A stretch of 64,000 nt of DNA from Microbacterium paraoxydans (lineage in GTDB: Bacteria; Actinomycetota; Actinomycetes; Actinomycetales; Microbacteriaceae). The DNA lies in the NCBI RefSeq assembly GCF_019056515.1, contig NZ_CP064873.1, positions 3,038,001 through 3,102,000 of the forward strand, in the 5' to 3' direction. Under the pieces are notes generated by a model. The model had not been told where the DNA came from, did no database searches, and saw only the letters and a program-made list of their open reading frames with translations. Shown one piece after another: positions 25,403 to 33,639 of this stretch. A program made the translations under genes and the position numbers. Position 1 is the first letter of the stretch. The number at the start of each line of letters is the position of its first letter.

Positions 25403-26716
25403 GTGAAGAACAAGATCTTGACGACCGCAGCCGGAGTCGGCACCGTCGCCGTCCTCGCACTCACCGGCTGCTCCGGAGGCTCCGGCTCATCCGGCGGCGA
25501 CGGCAGCGTCACCCTCCAGATGGTCGAGAGCCTGACGAACCCGGCGCGTACCGAGCTGCTCCGCGGACTGCTCGACGAGTTCGAGAAGGACAACCCCGAC
25601 ATCACCGTCACCCTGGTCTCCCCGCCCACCGAGCAGGCCGACCAGAAGATCCAGCAGATGCTGCAGTCCGGCAAGGGCGTCGATGTGCTCGAGGTGCGCG
25701 ACATCACCGTCGGGCCGTTCGCGAACAACGGCTGGCTCTACGACCTCGGTCCCGATCTGAAGAAGTGGGACGGCTGGGACGCCCTGACCGAGAACGCGCA
25801 GTCGGCCTCGGTCGCGGAGGACGGCAAGAGCTACTTCGTCCCCTACGGCTTCTACGGCCTGTCGCTGTTCTACCGCACCGACCTCGTCGAGCAGGCCGGC
25901 TTCGACGGCCCGCCGCACAGCTGGAAGGATCTGCTGGAGCAGGCGTCGGCGATCCAGGACCCGTCGAACAACATCTACGGGTACGCGTTCCGCGGCGGTC
26001 AGAACGCGAACAGCAACGTCGTCGCCGCGATCGAGGCCTACACGATCGATGGCCTCGACACGGAGGACGCGTTCCTCATGGAGGACGGCTCGACGATCTT
26101 CGCCGCCCCCGAGGCGCAGGAGGCGGTCGACGACTACTTCGATCTGTTCAAGGAGGCCTCGCCGCCCTCGGCCGTCTCGTGGGGCTACCCCGAGATGGTC
26201 GCCGGATTCACGAACGGCACCACGGCCTTCCTCCTGCAGGACCCGGAGGTCATCGCGACGGTGCAGGACTCCTCGCTGACAGAGGACCAGTGGGACACCG
26301 CGCCGCTGCTCGTCGGCCCGTCCGGCAAGGCCGCACAGCCCCTCGCCGTCGCCGGCTGGGGTGTCGCGGAGAACAGCGAGCACAAGGAGGCGGCGGTGAA
26401 GCTCGTCGAGTTCCTGTCGTCCGCCGAGCCCGCCACCGAGTTCGCGCAGGCGAACAGCCTCGTCCCGATCATCGCGGCCGCCGCGGACGACGAGTTCTAC
26501 TCCACCGGCCCCTGGACCAGCTACGTCACCATGACCGAGGACCCGGAGACCTACGTCAACGTGCGTCAGCCGCGCGGGGTGAGCTGGTGGACCGAGTGGA
26601 TCCAGAAGTCCGACCAGGACGTGCAGAGCGTGCTGCTGGGCAACATGTCCACGAAGGACCTCCTCGCCTCGTGGGACGCGTTCTGGACCGAGAAGTACGC
26701 CGCGGAGAAGGGTTGA
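25403..26716 (+). CDS. Extracellular solute-binding lipoprotein (CUT1 sugar importer)
   Basis: A 437-residue family-1 (MalE-type) binding protein. The signal MKNKILTTAAGVGTVAVLAL leads to the lipobox LTGC (Cys23), then a Gly/Ser linker. The mature protein contains FEKDNPDITVTLVSPPTEQ and PVxG-like WGVAENSEHKEAAVKLVEFL (split over two helices near residues 320-345), as in sugar-binding proteins. GTG 25403 follows GAGAGG. Operon order is binding protein, then two permeases. Ligand unknown; an oligosaccharide or a modified sugar is likely. Confidence 0.92.
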   Translation: MKNKILTTAAGVGTVAVLALTGCSGGSGSSGGDGSVTLQMVESLTNPARTELLRGLLDEFEKDNPDITVTLVSPPTEQADQKIQQMLQSGKGVDVLEVRDITVGPFANNGWLYDLGPDLKKWDGWDALTENAQSASVAEDGKSYFVPYGFYGLSLFYRTDLVEQAGFDGPPHSWKDLLEQASAIQDPSNNIYGYAFRGGQNANSNVVAAIEAYTIDGLDTEDAFLMEDGSTIFAAPEAQEAVDDYFDLFKEASPPSAVSWGYPEMVAGFTNGTTAFLLQDPEVIATVQDSSLTEDQWDTAPLLVGPSGKAAQPLAVAGWGVAENSEHKEAAVKLVEFLSSAEPATEFAQANSLVPIIAAAADDEFYSTGPWTSYVTMTEDPETYVNVRQPRGVSWWTEWIQKSDQDVQSVLLGNMSTKDLLASWDAFWTEKYAAEKG

Positions 26717-26719
26717 TCC

Positions 26720-27667
26720 GTGGCCCGCACCATCCGTGAAGGGGGCTCCGTCGGCACCGCCGGCGGGGCCTCCCCGGCATCGCGTCGACGCCCGTTCCGG
26801 GGGCGCACCGCGCTCACGCTGCTGGCCTTCCTCGCGCCGGCGATCGTCTTCGTCTGCTGGTTCACCTACTGGCCGATGCTGCAGGGCGCCCGCATGGCCT
26901 TCCACGACTGGAACCTGTGGGATCTCACGTCGACGCCGTTCGTGGGCTTCGACAACTTCCTCGCCGTCTTCCGCGACCCGGCGTTTCCGACCGTGGCCTG
27001 GAACTCCGTGCTCTGGGTGGTCGGCTCGCTCGTGCCGCAGCTTGTGATCGGGTTCCTCATCGCGCTCGCCCTGCGCAAGCGGTTCCGCTTCCGCGGCCTC
27101 TACCAGGCGCTGGTGTTCTTCCCGTGGGCGGTGTCCGGCTTCCTCATCGGCATGCTGTTCCGCTGGATGTTCAACGCCGAATTCGGCGTCGTCAACGACC
27201 TGCTCATGAAGGCCGGTCTGATCGACGCCCCGCTGCCGTGGCTGGCCGACCCGAAGCTCGCGATGTTCGCCGTGATCGTCGCGAACATCTGGTACGGCGT
27301 GACCTTCTTCGCGATCATGATCCTTGCCGCTCTCCAGTCGGTGCCGGACGAGATGCTGGAGGCGGCGAGCCTCGACGGCGCCGGCAAAGTGCGGCAGCTG
27401 TTCTCCATCATCATCCCGTACATCTCGATGACGCTGCTGCTGACGATCCTGCTGCGCGTGATCTGGATCTTCAACTTCCCCGACATCATCTACGCGATGA
27501 CGAACGGCGGCCCGGCCAACCAGACCCACATCATCACGACGTGGATGATCAACTACACGCAGCAGGGCAACTACGGCATCGCGAGCGCCATCGGGCTCAT
27601 CGTCGTGGCGTTCCTCATGGTGTTCTGCGCGTTCTACCTGATGGCGATGCGGAGAGTGCAGCGATGA
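26720..27667 (+). CDS. CUT1 ABC transporter permease, MalF type
   Basis: A 315-residue membrane protein with about six hydrophobic segments. The cytoplasmic N-terminus is basic (residues 1-30). The ATPase-contact EAA loop is EMLEAASLDGAGKVRQLF (about residues 212-229). It starts with GTG 3 nt after the binding-protein gene. It ends overlapping the second permease by 4 nt (ATGA). Confidence 0.93.
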   Translation: MARTIREGGSVGTAGGASPASRRRPFRGRTALTLLAFLAPAIVFVCWFTYWPMLQGARMAFHDWNLWDLTSTPFVGFDNFLAVFRDPAFPTVAWNSVLWVVGSLVPQLVIGFLIALALRKRFRFRGLYQALVFFPWAVSGFLIGMLFRWMFNAEFGVVNDLLMKAGLIDAPLPWLADPKLAMFAVIVANIWYGVTFFAIMILAALQSVPDEMLEAASLDGAGKVRQLFSIIIPYISMTLLLTILLRVIWIFNFPDIIYAMTNGGPANQTHIITTWMINYTQQGNYGIASAIGLIVVAFLMVFCAFYLMAMRRVQR

Positions 27668-28584
27668 CCATCACCTCATCCGTCCGGACCGGCTCCTCGG
27701 TCACCGAGACCCGTCGCATCACGGTGCCCGACCCGAAGGCCGCCCCGCGCCCCAAGCCCCGCGTCACGGTGGGCGGCGTGGTGCGTCTCGTCGGCCTGGG
27801 CCTGTGGCTGCTCATCACGCTGTTCCCGCTGTACTGGATCACGCTCACCGCGTTCAAGTCGCCGGGGACCATCAACCGCTTCCCGATCGAGTACTGGCCG
27901 AGCGAGCCCTCGCTGGACAACTTCACGAGCCTGTTCGAGAAGAGCTCCTTCGGGACGTTCCTGGCGAACTCGGCCATCGTGGCGGTGTCGGCCGGCGCGG
28001 TGGCGACGCTCATCGCCCTGCTCAGCGCCTACGTGCTGGCGCGGTTCGAGTTCCGCGGCAAGGGCACGGTGCTCATCGCGTTCCTGCTGACGCAGATGAT
28101 CCCGGCGTTCATCGCCCTCGGACCGCTGTACTCGATGATGACCGACCTGGGACTCGTCGACACCAAGCCCGGCCTCATCCTCGTCTACATCGCGATCTGC
28201 ATCCCGTTCTCCACGGTCATGCTGCGGGGCTTCTTCGAGAACGTCCCCGATGCGCTCGAAGAGGCGGCGATGATCGACGGCTGCTCCCGCCTGGGCGCGC
28301 TGTTCCGGGTGCTCGTGCCGGTGATGACCCCCGGCATCATCGCGGCGTTCATCTTCAACTTCGTGAACTGCTGGAACGAGCTGTTCCTGTCGGTCGTGCT
28401 GATGAACACCGATGCGAACCGCACAGTCCCATCGGCGCTGAACGGCTTCATCTCCACGTTCAACATCGACTGGGGCTCCATGAGCGCCGCGGCCGTGCTG
28501 ACGATCCTCCCGACGATGGTGATGTTCGCCCTCGCCAGCCGCTGGATCGTCCAGGGCCTCACGGCCGGGGCCGTCAAGGAGTAA
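27664..28584 (+). CDS. CUT1 ABC transporter permease, MalG type
   Basis: A 306-residue permease with six predicted membrane segments and an N-terminal hydrophilic tail of about 40 residues. The EAA loop is EEAAMIDGCSRLGALF (about residues 199-214). Together with the MalF-type subunit it forms the channel. No ATPase gene follows; many actinobacterial CUT1 systems share one MsiK-type ATPase encoded elsewhere, which is the likely arrangement here. The stop is 4 bp before a 59-bp hairpin element. Confidence 0.93.
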   Translation: MTITSSVRTGSSVTETRRITVPDPKAAPRPKPRVTVGGVVRLVGLGLWLLITLFPLYWITLTAFKSPGTINRFPIEYWPSEPSLDNFTSLFEKSSFGTFLANSAIVAVSAGAVATLIALLSAYVLARFEFRGKGTVLIAFLLTQMIPAFIALGPLYSMMTDLGLVDTKPGLILVYIAICIPFSTVMLRGFFENVPDALEEAAMIDGCSRLGALFRVLVPVMTPGIIAAFIFNFVNCWNELFLSVVLMNTDANRTVPSALNGFISTFNIDWGSMSAAAVLTILPTMVMFALASRWIVQGLTAGAVKE

Positions 28585-28588
28585 CCCG

Positions 28589-28647
28589 CCCGAATCGCGC
28601 AAATGGTCCCATTCCCGGACGGAATGGGACCATTTGCGCGATTCGAA
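28589..28647. repeat. 59-bp inverted-repeat element, copy 1 (perfect hairpin)
   Basis: The innermost 55 bp are a perfect 25-bp inverted repeat (28591-28615 and 28621-28645) with a 5-nt loop CGGAC. The outer ends (CGAATCGC...GCGATTCGAA) match four other elements of exactly 59 bp. It fills the gap between two convergent stop codons (28584 and 28651) and may act as a bidirectional terminator. Confidence 0.9.
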
Positions 28648-28650
28648 GGC

Positions 28651-29664
28651 CTAGACGAGCCGGGACTTCGGCGACACCGAGTACGTGTGCTCGGCGTCGC
28701 GGTTGACCGTGTCGCCGAGGGCCTCGTCGATCGCGGTCATCGTGTCGGCGTCGAGCGTCACGCCGGAGGCCTTGACCGTGTCGGCGAGCTGCTCCGGACG
28801 GGAGGCGCCGACGAGGGCCGCCGCGACGTTCGGGTTCTGCAGCACCCACGCGATCGCGAGCTGCGGCATCGACAGCCCCGCCTGCTCCGCGATCGGCTTG
28901 AGGCGCTGCACCGCGGTGAGGATCTCGTCCTGCAGGAAGCTCTTGATGAAGCCCGCGCCCGAGTTCTGATCCGTGGCCCGCGACCCCTCCGGCACCGGCT
29001 GGCCAGGGAGGTACTTCCCGCTCAGCACGCCCTGCGCCATCGGCGACCAGACGATCTGCGAGATGCCGAGCTCCTCCGACGCGGGGACCACCTTGCCCTC
29101 GATGACCCGCCACAGCATGGAGTACTGGGGCTGGTTGGAGATGAGCTGGATGCCGAGCTGCTTCGCCAGCGCGTGTCCTTCGCGGAGCTGCTCCGCGGTC
29201 CACTCCGAGACGCCGATGTAGAGCGCCTTGCCCTGACGGACCACGTCGGCGAAGGCCTGGAACGTCTCCTCCAGCGGGGTCTCGTAGTCGAAGCGGTGTG
29301 CCTGGTAGAGATCGACGTAGTCGGTGCCGAGGCGCTGCAGCGAGCCGTTGATCGACTCCATGATGTGCTTCCGGCTCAGGCCGGTGTCGTTCGGACCCTT
29401 GGGGCCGGTCGGGAAGTAGACCTTCGTGAAGATCTCGAGGCTCTCGCGACGCTGGCCCTCCAGAGCCTTGCCGAGCACGACCTCGGCGGCCGTGTTGGCG
29501 TAGGTGTCCGCGGTGTCGAACGTGGTGATGCCGGCGTCCAGGGCGGCGTGCACGGTCTTGACCGCGGCGTCGTCCTCGACCTGCGAGGCGTGCGTGACCC
29601 AGTTGCCGTACGTGATCTCCGAGACCTTGAGACCGCTGTTACCGAGATAGCGATAGTTGACCAT
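28651..29664 (-). CDS. Aldo-keto reductase (Kv-beta-like)
   Basis: A 337-residue NADP-dependent AKR. The start YRYLGNSGLKVSEITYGNW is typical of the Kv-beta/YajO branch. The tetrad is Asp in FDTADTYANTAAE (about residue 50, with Tyr), Lys in FTKVYFP and His in YQAHRFD. Substrate unknown; such enzymes reduce aldehydes or open sugars. It is monocistronic and convergent with the importer operon. Confidence 0.9.
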   Translation of the reverse strand: MVNYRYLGNSGLKVSEITYGNWVTHASQVEDDAAVKTVHAALDAGITTFDTADTYANTAAEVVLGKALEGQRRESLEIFTKVYFPTGPKGPNDTGLSRKHIMESINGSLQRLGTDYVDLYQAHRFDYETPLEETFQAFADVVRQGKALYIGVSEWTAEQLREGHALAKQLGIQLISNQPQYSMLWRVIEGKVVPASEELGISQIVWSPMAQGVLSGKYLPGQPVPEGSRATDQNSGAGFIKSFLQDEILTAVQRLKPIAEQAGLSMPQLAIAWVLQNPNVAAALVGASRPEQLADTVKASGVTLDADTMTAIDEALGDTVNRDAEHTYSVSPKSRLV

Positions 29665-29716
29665 GGACCAACGCTAGTCCCGCCAGCGGACCGGCGGGCC
29701 GGATCGACGGTGATCG

Positions 29717-30214
29717 TCAGGCGGTGGCGGGCGCCGGTCCGCGGCGGCGGGACGTGAGCGCGGCCCCGACCAGCACCCCGACCGCGGCGAGCGCACTGAC
29801 GGCGTACAGGGGCAGGGCCCACGGGGAGGCATCGGCGCCGCTGATGCCGAAGGTGTCGGCGAGCCCCATGCCCGGGCCGAACGACGCGACGAAGTAGGCC
29901 GGAGCCCCGCCCATGAGCAGCGCGAGGAAGGTCATGCCGGCCACCACCGCCGGAGCCCGTGTGAGGAGGCAGACGACGGCCGTCCCGATGGCCAGGCACA
30001 CCCCCGCACCGAGGATGCCGAGCACGGTCGGCGGCATGAGGCTCTCCCCGGCGTTGGACATCGCGGCCCGGACCTCGTCGAGCGAGAGGTCGCCCGGAGC
30101 CGCGGCGAGCGGGTTCAGCACGAGGATCTGCACCGCGGCGAGGGCGGCGTACGCGGTGACGGCGAGCACGCCCGCGACGCAGATCCAGAGGGTGGGACGC
30201 GGCACCGGTGTCAT
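29717..30214 (-). CDS. Hypothetical membrane protein
   Basis: A 165-residue protein with four likely membrane helices (about residues 10-33, 60-85, 88-110 and 130-152) and a basic C-terminus RRRGPA. No family recognised. It lies between an aldo-keto reductase and a MocR regulator on the same strand, 9 nt after the regulator's stop codon, so it is likely co-transcribed with it. Confidence 0.75.
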   Translation of the reverse strand: MTPVPRPTLWICVAGVLAVTAYAALAAVQILVLNPLAAAPGDLSLDEVRAAMSNAGESLMPPTVLGILGAGVCLAIGTAVVCLLTRAPAVVAGMTFLALLMGGAPAYFVASFGPGMGLADTFGISGADASPWALPLYAVSALAAVGVLVGAALTSRRRGPAPATA

Positions 30215-30223
30215 GCGGTCACC

Positions 30224-31717
30224 CTAGGCAGGGCTGCTGAGAGTCTCCCGGTATTCGCGCCAGGCGTCGCCCAGGCGGCGCACCCCTTCGGTGAGCACGT
30301 CGTCCGGCGCGGTGAACGGCAGGCGCACGTGGTCGTCCGGAGCGGCGGCCGAGACCGCGAACGCGCCGGTGCCCGCGATCGAGACCCCGTGCGCCGCGGC
30401 GACGCGCGCGAGAGCCGATGCGGAGCCCCGAGGCAGCGCCGCCCACAGCGCGAGTCCGCCCCGAGGGGCATCGGAGGTCCAGTCGGGGAGGTGCGCGGCC
30501 ATCAGCTCCTGCAGCAGGAGGAGCCGCTGCTGGTGCACGCGGCTGTTGGCGCGGCGGAGCTCCGTCGCGTGCGCGATGAGGTCGAGTGCGAGGAGCTGGC
30601 CGGGCACGCTCGTGGACTGGTCGGCGAGCTGCCGGGCGCCGCGGAGCCGCCGGACCAGCACCGGGTCGGCCCGCAGCCACCCGATCCGCAGCCCGGCCCA
30701 GGCCCACTTCGACACGGATTCGACGACGAGCACCGGGGCGTCCGGCCGCTCCGAGGCGAGCGTGGGCGGGACGACCCCGTCGAACGAGATGCCGGCGACG
30801 ACGCGATCCTCGATCACGGGAACCCCGTACTGCGCGGCGAGCTCGGCCACGCGGTGGCGCGCCGCCGCGGGCAGCCGCGTCCCCGTCGGGTTCTGGTGGT
30901 GCGGGTTGAGCGCGACGAGCACGGGACGCAGCCGGGCCATCGCCTGCTCCAGCGCGTCGACGTCGAGGCCGTCCGCGCCCATCGGCACGCCGTGCACGGT
31001 GCCGCCGCGCAGCCCCACGGAGTCGGTCACGCCCGGCCAGGTGATCTCCTCCGCGAGCACGACGTCGCCGGGCTCCACGAGCGCGTTGACGACGAGGCTG
31101 ATGGCCTGCTGCGCGCCGTGGGTCACGAGGATCTGCTCGGGCGTGGTCGGCGTCCCCTCGGCGCGGTACATGTCGGCGATGAGTTCGCGGAGGGCGGGGA
31201 GCCCCGCGGGGTCGGTCTCCGGGAGCAGGGCGAGGTCGAGCCGCGGCTGGTGGTCGCGGATGAGCTGCACACCGAGGTCCGGGATCTGCGGCACCGTGCG
31301 GAGCAGGTCGATCGCGTTGGGGAGAGCCGAGAACAGGGCCTCGCCGCGGCCGGGACGGCGGTCCGCCGCGGGGGTCGTCCTCGCCCCCGCGACCGTGGTC
31401 CCGCTCCCCTGCCGGCGCTCGACGAGGCCCTGCTCGGCGAGGGACGCATAGGCCGACACGACCGTGCCCCGCGAGACCGCGACCGCCGCGGAGAGGGCGC
31501 GTTCGGCAGGCAGGCGGTCGGCGGGACGCAGCTCACCCCCGCCGATCAGGGCGGCGATCGCCGCGGCGAGGCGGGTGGAGAGGGTGCCGTCGCCGTGGGC
31601 CCAGCGGCCGAGGCGTGCGGCGAGAGCGCCCGCAGCGACCTCACCGCCCTGCACGAGGGGACCGGGGGCCGATCCGTGGGCCACCGGCGTCGCATTGGCC
31701 CTGTCGAGGGTGTCCAT
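30224..31717 (-). CDS. MocR/PdxR-family regulator (GntR helix-turn-helix fused to aminotransferase-like domain)
   Basis: A 497-residue two-domain regulator. The N-terminal GntR winged helix (about residues 40-110) reads LPAERALSAAVAVSRGTVVSAYASL. The class I aminotransferase-like domain has ALNPHHQNPTG (about residue 300) and VVESVSKWAWAGLRIGW, where Lys would bind PLP. Such proteins sense PLP and control vitamin B6 or GABA genes. ATG 31717 is chosen; a GTG at 31750 would extend into the operator. The promoter holds direct and inverted repeats (31730-31796), the typical MocR arrangement. No B6 gene is adjacent. Confidence 0.9.
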   Translation of the reverse strand: MDTLDRANATPVAHGSAPGPLVQGGEVAAGALAARLGRWAHGDGTLSTRLAAAIAALIGGGELRPADRLPAERALSAAVAVSRGTVVSAYASLAEQGLVERRQGSGTTVAGARTTPAADRRPGRGEALFSALPNAIDLLRTVPQIPDLGVQLIRDHQPRLDLALLPETDPAGLPALRELIADMYRAEGTPTTPEQILVTHGAQQAISLVVNALVEPGDVVLAEEITWPGVTDSVGLRGGTVHGVPMGADGLDVDALEQAMARLRPVLVALNPHHQNPTGTRLPAAARHRVAELAAQYGVPVIEDRVVAGISFDGVVPPTLASERPDAPVLVVESVSKWAWAGLRIGWLRADPVLVRRLRGARQLADQSTSVPGQLLALDLIAHATELRRANSRVHQQRLLLLQELMAAHLPDWTSDAPRGGLALWAALPRGSASALARVAAAHGVSIAGTGAFAVSAAAPDDHVRLPFTAPDDVLTEGVRRLGDAWREYRETLSSPA

Positions 31718-31729
31718 GAGAGCCGATTC

Positions 31730-31796
31730 TGGACCAATGACAGCTTCCACGACCAGCTTCGGGCTCGATCTCGGTCCAATTCAGCAGGATTGGACC
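31730..31796. promoter_or_regulatory. MocR-type operator: one direct and one inverted repeat
   Basis: TGGACCAAT at 31730-31738, then GGTCCAAT (31773-31780) and ATTGGACC (31789-31796), a perfect 8-nt inverted repeat with an 8-nt spacer. The first copy is 13 bp from the regulator start. PdxR-like proteins bind such direct-plus-inverted sets. Confidence 0.75.
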
Positions 31797-32051
31797 ATCG
31801 GCGAGCTCCTCGCATGGCTCCAGGACGACGCCCGCACGCACGACCCGGCCCTCCGCGAACCGCTCGCCCGCATCGAGGCCGCCGTGACCGGCACCCCGTG
31901 GCCGAGCTCCCCGTCCACGGTGGCCTTGATCCGTTCTCTCGCGGCGGCGTCGCGGTCCGGAGGCCTCGCCCGTGTTCGAATCGCCCACTTTGCTCCGAAT
32001 CCGGCCGGGATGGAGCACAGTGAGCGACTCGAAACGAGTCAGGTGGCCTGA
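31737..32051 (+). CDS. Possible small hypothetical protein ending in a 59-bp element
   Basis: A 104-codon frame divergent from the MocR gene. Codons from about 31800 to 31970 have the strong third-position GC of real genes, with an acidic helical look (GELLAWLQDDARTHDPALREP). However, there is no ribosome site, the ATG lies inside the MocR operator, and the last 25 codons are provided by the 59-bp element (31975-32033), running into the neighbouring gene's 3' end. It could be a leaderless gene, or a gene remnant whose end was replaced by the element. Confidence 0.35.
   Translation: MTASTTSFGLDLGPIQQDWTIGELLAWLQDDARTHDPALREPLARIEAAVTGTPWPSSPSTVALIRSLAAASRSGGLARVRIAHFAPNPAGMEHSERLETSQVA
31975..32033. 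repeat. 59-bp inverted-repeat element, copy 2
   Basis: Begins TTCGAATCGC and ends GCGACTCGAA. Inner pairing TGCTCC/GGAGCA and ATCCGG/CCGGGAT can extend the hairpin. Lies 5 bp from the stop codon of the minus-strand gene at 32039. Confidence 0.85.
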
Positions 32052-33517
32052 GCCCCGGGAGTGGTGACGATGTCGGCGCGGTCACGGAAGCCCTCGGCCG
32101 TGACCCTGTCCAGCGCGACCTGCTTGCGGATGGCCAGCGCCTTCTCATAGAGGCTCGGGTCGCCGTAGCTCGTGAGCACCTTCACCAGCACCGGCAGCAG
32201 CTCGATCATGAAGAACAGCGCCGCGATGAGGATGTGCGCCCAGAGGATCGCGGGCTCCTTCTCACTCAGGCGGTTGAGGCCGCTGATCTGACTCAGCAAC
32301 CCCACCGCCCCGGCGTTGCCCTGCGCCACGGAGTCCGCCCGGGCGTTGTAGGCCGCGAGCGCCTGCTCGTACGTGTCACGCGCGGCGGGGAGTTCATCCT
32401 TCGCCTGCTGACGGTTCTGCGACTCCGAGGCCGTGGTGTTCTCCTTGGCTGCGCTTCCGGCAGCGGCGAGTTCCTCGTTCGCGGTGCGGAGCTGGGCCGC
32501 GAGCGCGTCGTAGGTCTGCTGGGCCTCGGCGAGCTGGGCCTGGGCGGCCTGAGAGCTCGCGCCCTCGCCGTTCACGCCGGTGCAGCCGGGGACGGTGCCC
32601 GCACCCTCGCCCGTGAGCTCGCACTGGTACAGCGTCCGCGCCTGGTCGATCACGGCCTGCTGCTCCGTGAGCTTGGCCGTCAGGTCGTCGACCGTGGACT
32701 GGGCGGCGGATTCGGTCGCCGACGACGATTCGGTCCCCGCGACGATGCCCGTCGCCGCCTGGTTCTCGAGCGCCGCGACACGCTCGGACGCCGCATCCAG
32801 CGCCTTCTTCTCCGGACCGGTCTCGAGCGCCTCCTGGTCGGCCTGCGCCTGGACGATGTTGGTCGCGGCGACCTCCCGCGAGATGTCGTTGTGGAAGATC
32901 TGCAGAACGAGTGGCTCCGCGACGACGAAACCGATGATCGCGGCCATGATGACGCGGGGGATCGCGAGACCGATGAGCTTCCAGACGTTGCGGGTCGACG
33001 TCATGGTCGAGGTCAGGAAGCGGTCGAGGTTGAAGATGATGAGCGCCCACACGATCGCGAGCGGGATGGCGAGCCAGACCGCCGCGCGCACGCCCGTGGT
33101 GAGGGCGAAGAGCATGGAGATCGCGCTGACGAGGGCGGTCCCGGCGAGCACGAAGAACATCTGCACGAAGCGCGGGGTCTCGCCGGGGACGCGGTCGAGG
33201 ATCTCGCCCTCGGCCCCGCCGAGGATCGCGAGAGCACGGAGGCGCTCGGCGGCGGTGCGACGACGACGCGGCTTCCGGACGCGCGGCGGACGCGCCTTCC
33301 GGTCGGCGACGGGCTCCGCGTCGACCGGGGCGTCGGGCGCCGTCACCGGCTCGGGCGTCGGGTCGTCGGACGCGACGTCGGACTGCGCGGGCGTGTCGCC
33401 GGTCGGCTCGTACTCGCGCAGGAAGTCGAGGTCATCCGTCTCGGCGTTCGGGTCGCCGTCGAGGATGATCCGACCCTGCGAGTCGAAGCGACCCGGGCGG
33501 TGGGCGGAATAGGGCAT
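32039..33517 (-). CDS. DUF4407-family membrane protein
   Basis: A 492-residue protein. A long acidic/Pro-rich N-terminus ends in a basic patch (RKPRRRRTAAERL, about residues 82-94). Two membrane helices (about 118-140 and 142-165), a third near 190-208, and a large extracytoplasmic Ala/Gln-rich coiled-coil section (about 215-410) follow, then a last membrane helix with LLPVLVKVLTSYGDPSLYEK, which matches the DUF4407 signature. It has two Cys (CELTGEGAGTVPGC) in the loop, probably a disulfide. Function unknown. Flanked on both ends by 59-bp elements. Confidence 0.8.
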   Translation of the reverse strand: MPYSAHRPGRFDSQGRIILDGDPNAETDDLDFLREYEPTGDTPAQSDVASDDPTPEPVTAPDAPVDAEPVADRKARPPRVRKPRRRRTAAERLRALAILGGAEGEILDRVPGETPRFVQMFFVLAGTALVSAISMLFALTTGVRAAVWLAIPLAIVWALIIFNLDRFLTSTMTSTRNVWKLIGLAIPRVIMAAIIGFVVAEPLVLQIFHNDISREVAATNIVQAQADQEALETGPEKKALDAASERVAALENQAATGIVAGTESSSATESAAQSTVDDLTAKLTEQQAVIDQARTLYQCELTGEGAGTVPGCTGVNGEGASSQAAQAQLAEAQQTYDALAAQLRTANEELAAAGSAAKENTTASESQNRQQAKDELPAARDTYEQALAAYNARADSVAQGNAGAVGLLSQISGLNRLSEKEPAILWAHILIAALFFMIELLPVLVKVLTSYGDPSLYEKALAIRKQVALDRVTAEGFRDRADIVTTPGAQAT

Positions 33518-33574
33518 CCCGATAATCTACGAAACTCCGCCTGTGCATACCGTGGAAGATCCCTTGGACGGGCC

Positions 33575-33633
33575 TTCGAGTCGCGCGAATGGCTGCATCC
33601 AGGCCGGATGTGGAGCCAGGTAAGCGATTCGAA
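33575..33633. repeat. 59-bp inverted-repeat element, copy 3
   Basis: Begins TTCGAGTCGC, ends GCGATTCGAA; an inner stem GGCTGCATCC with GGATGTGGAGCC adds to it. Located 6 bp beyond the rlmN stop codon (33640), upstream of the DUF4407 gene. Confidence 0.88.
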
Positions 33634-33639
33634 CCGGGG

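Noticed and set aside
31971-31990. GTTCGAATC resembling a tRNA T-arm
   Set aside because: No acceptor stem, anticodon arm or CCA context; the sequence is the end of a 59-bp repeat element.
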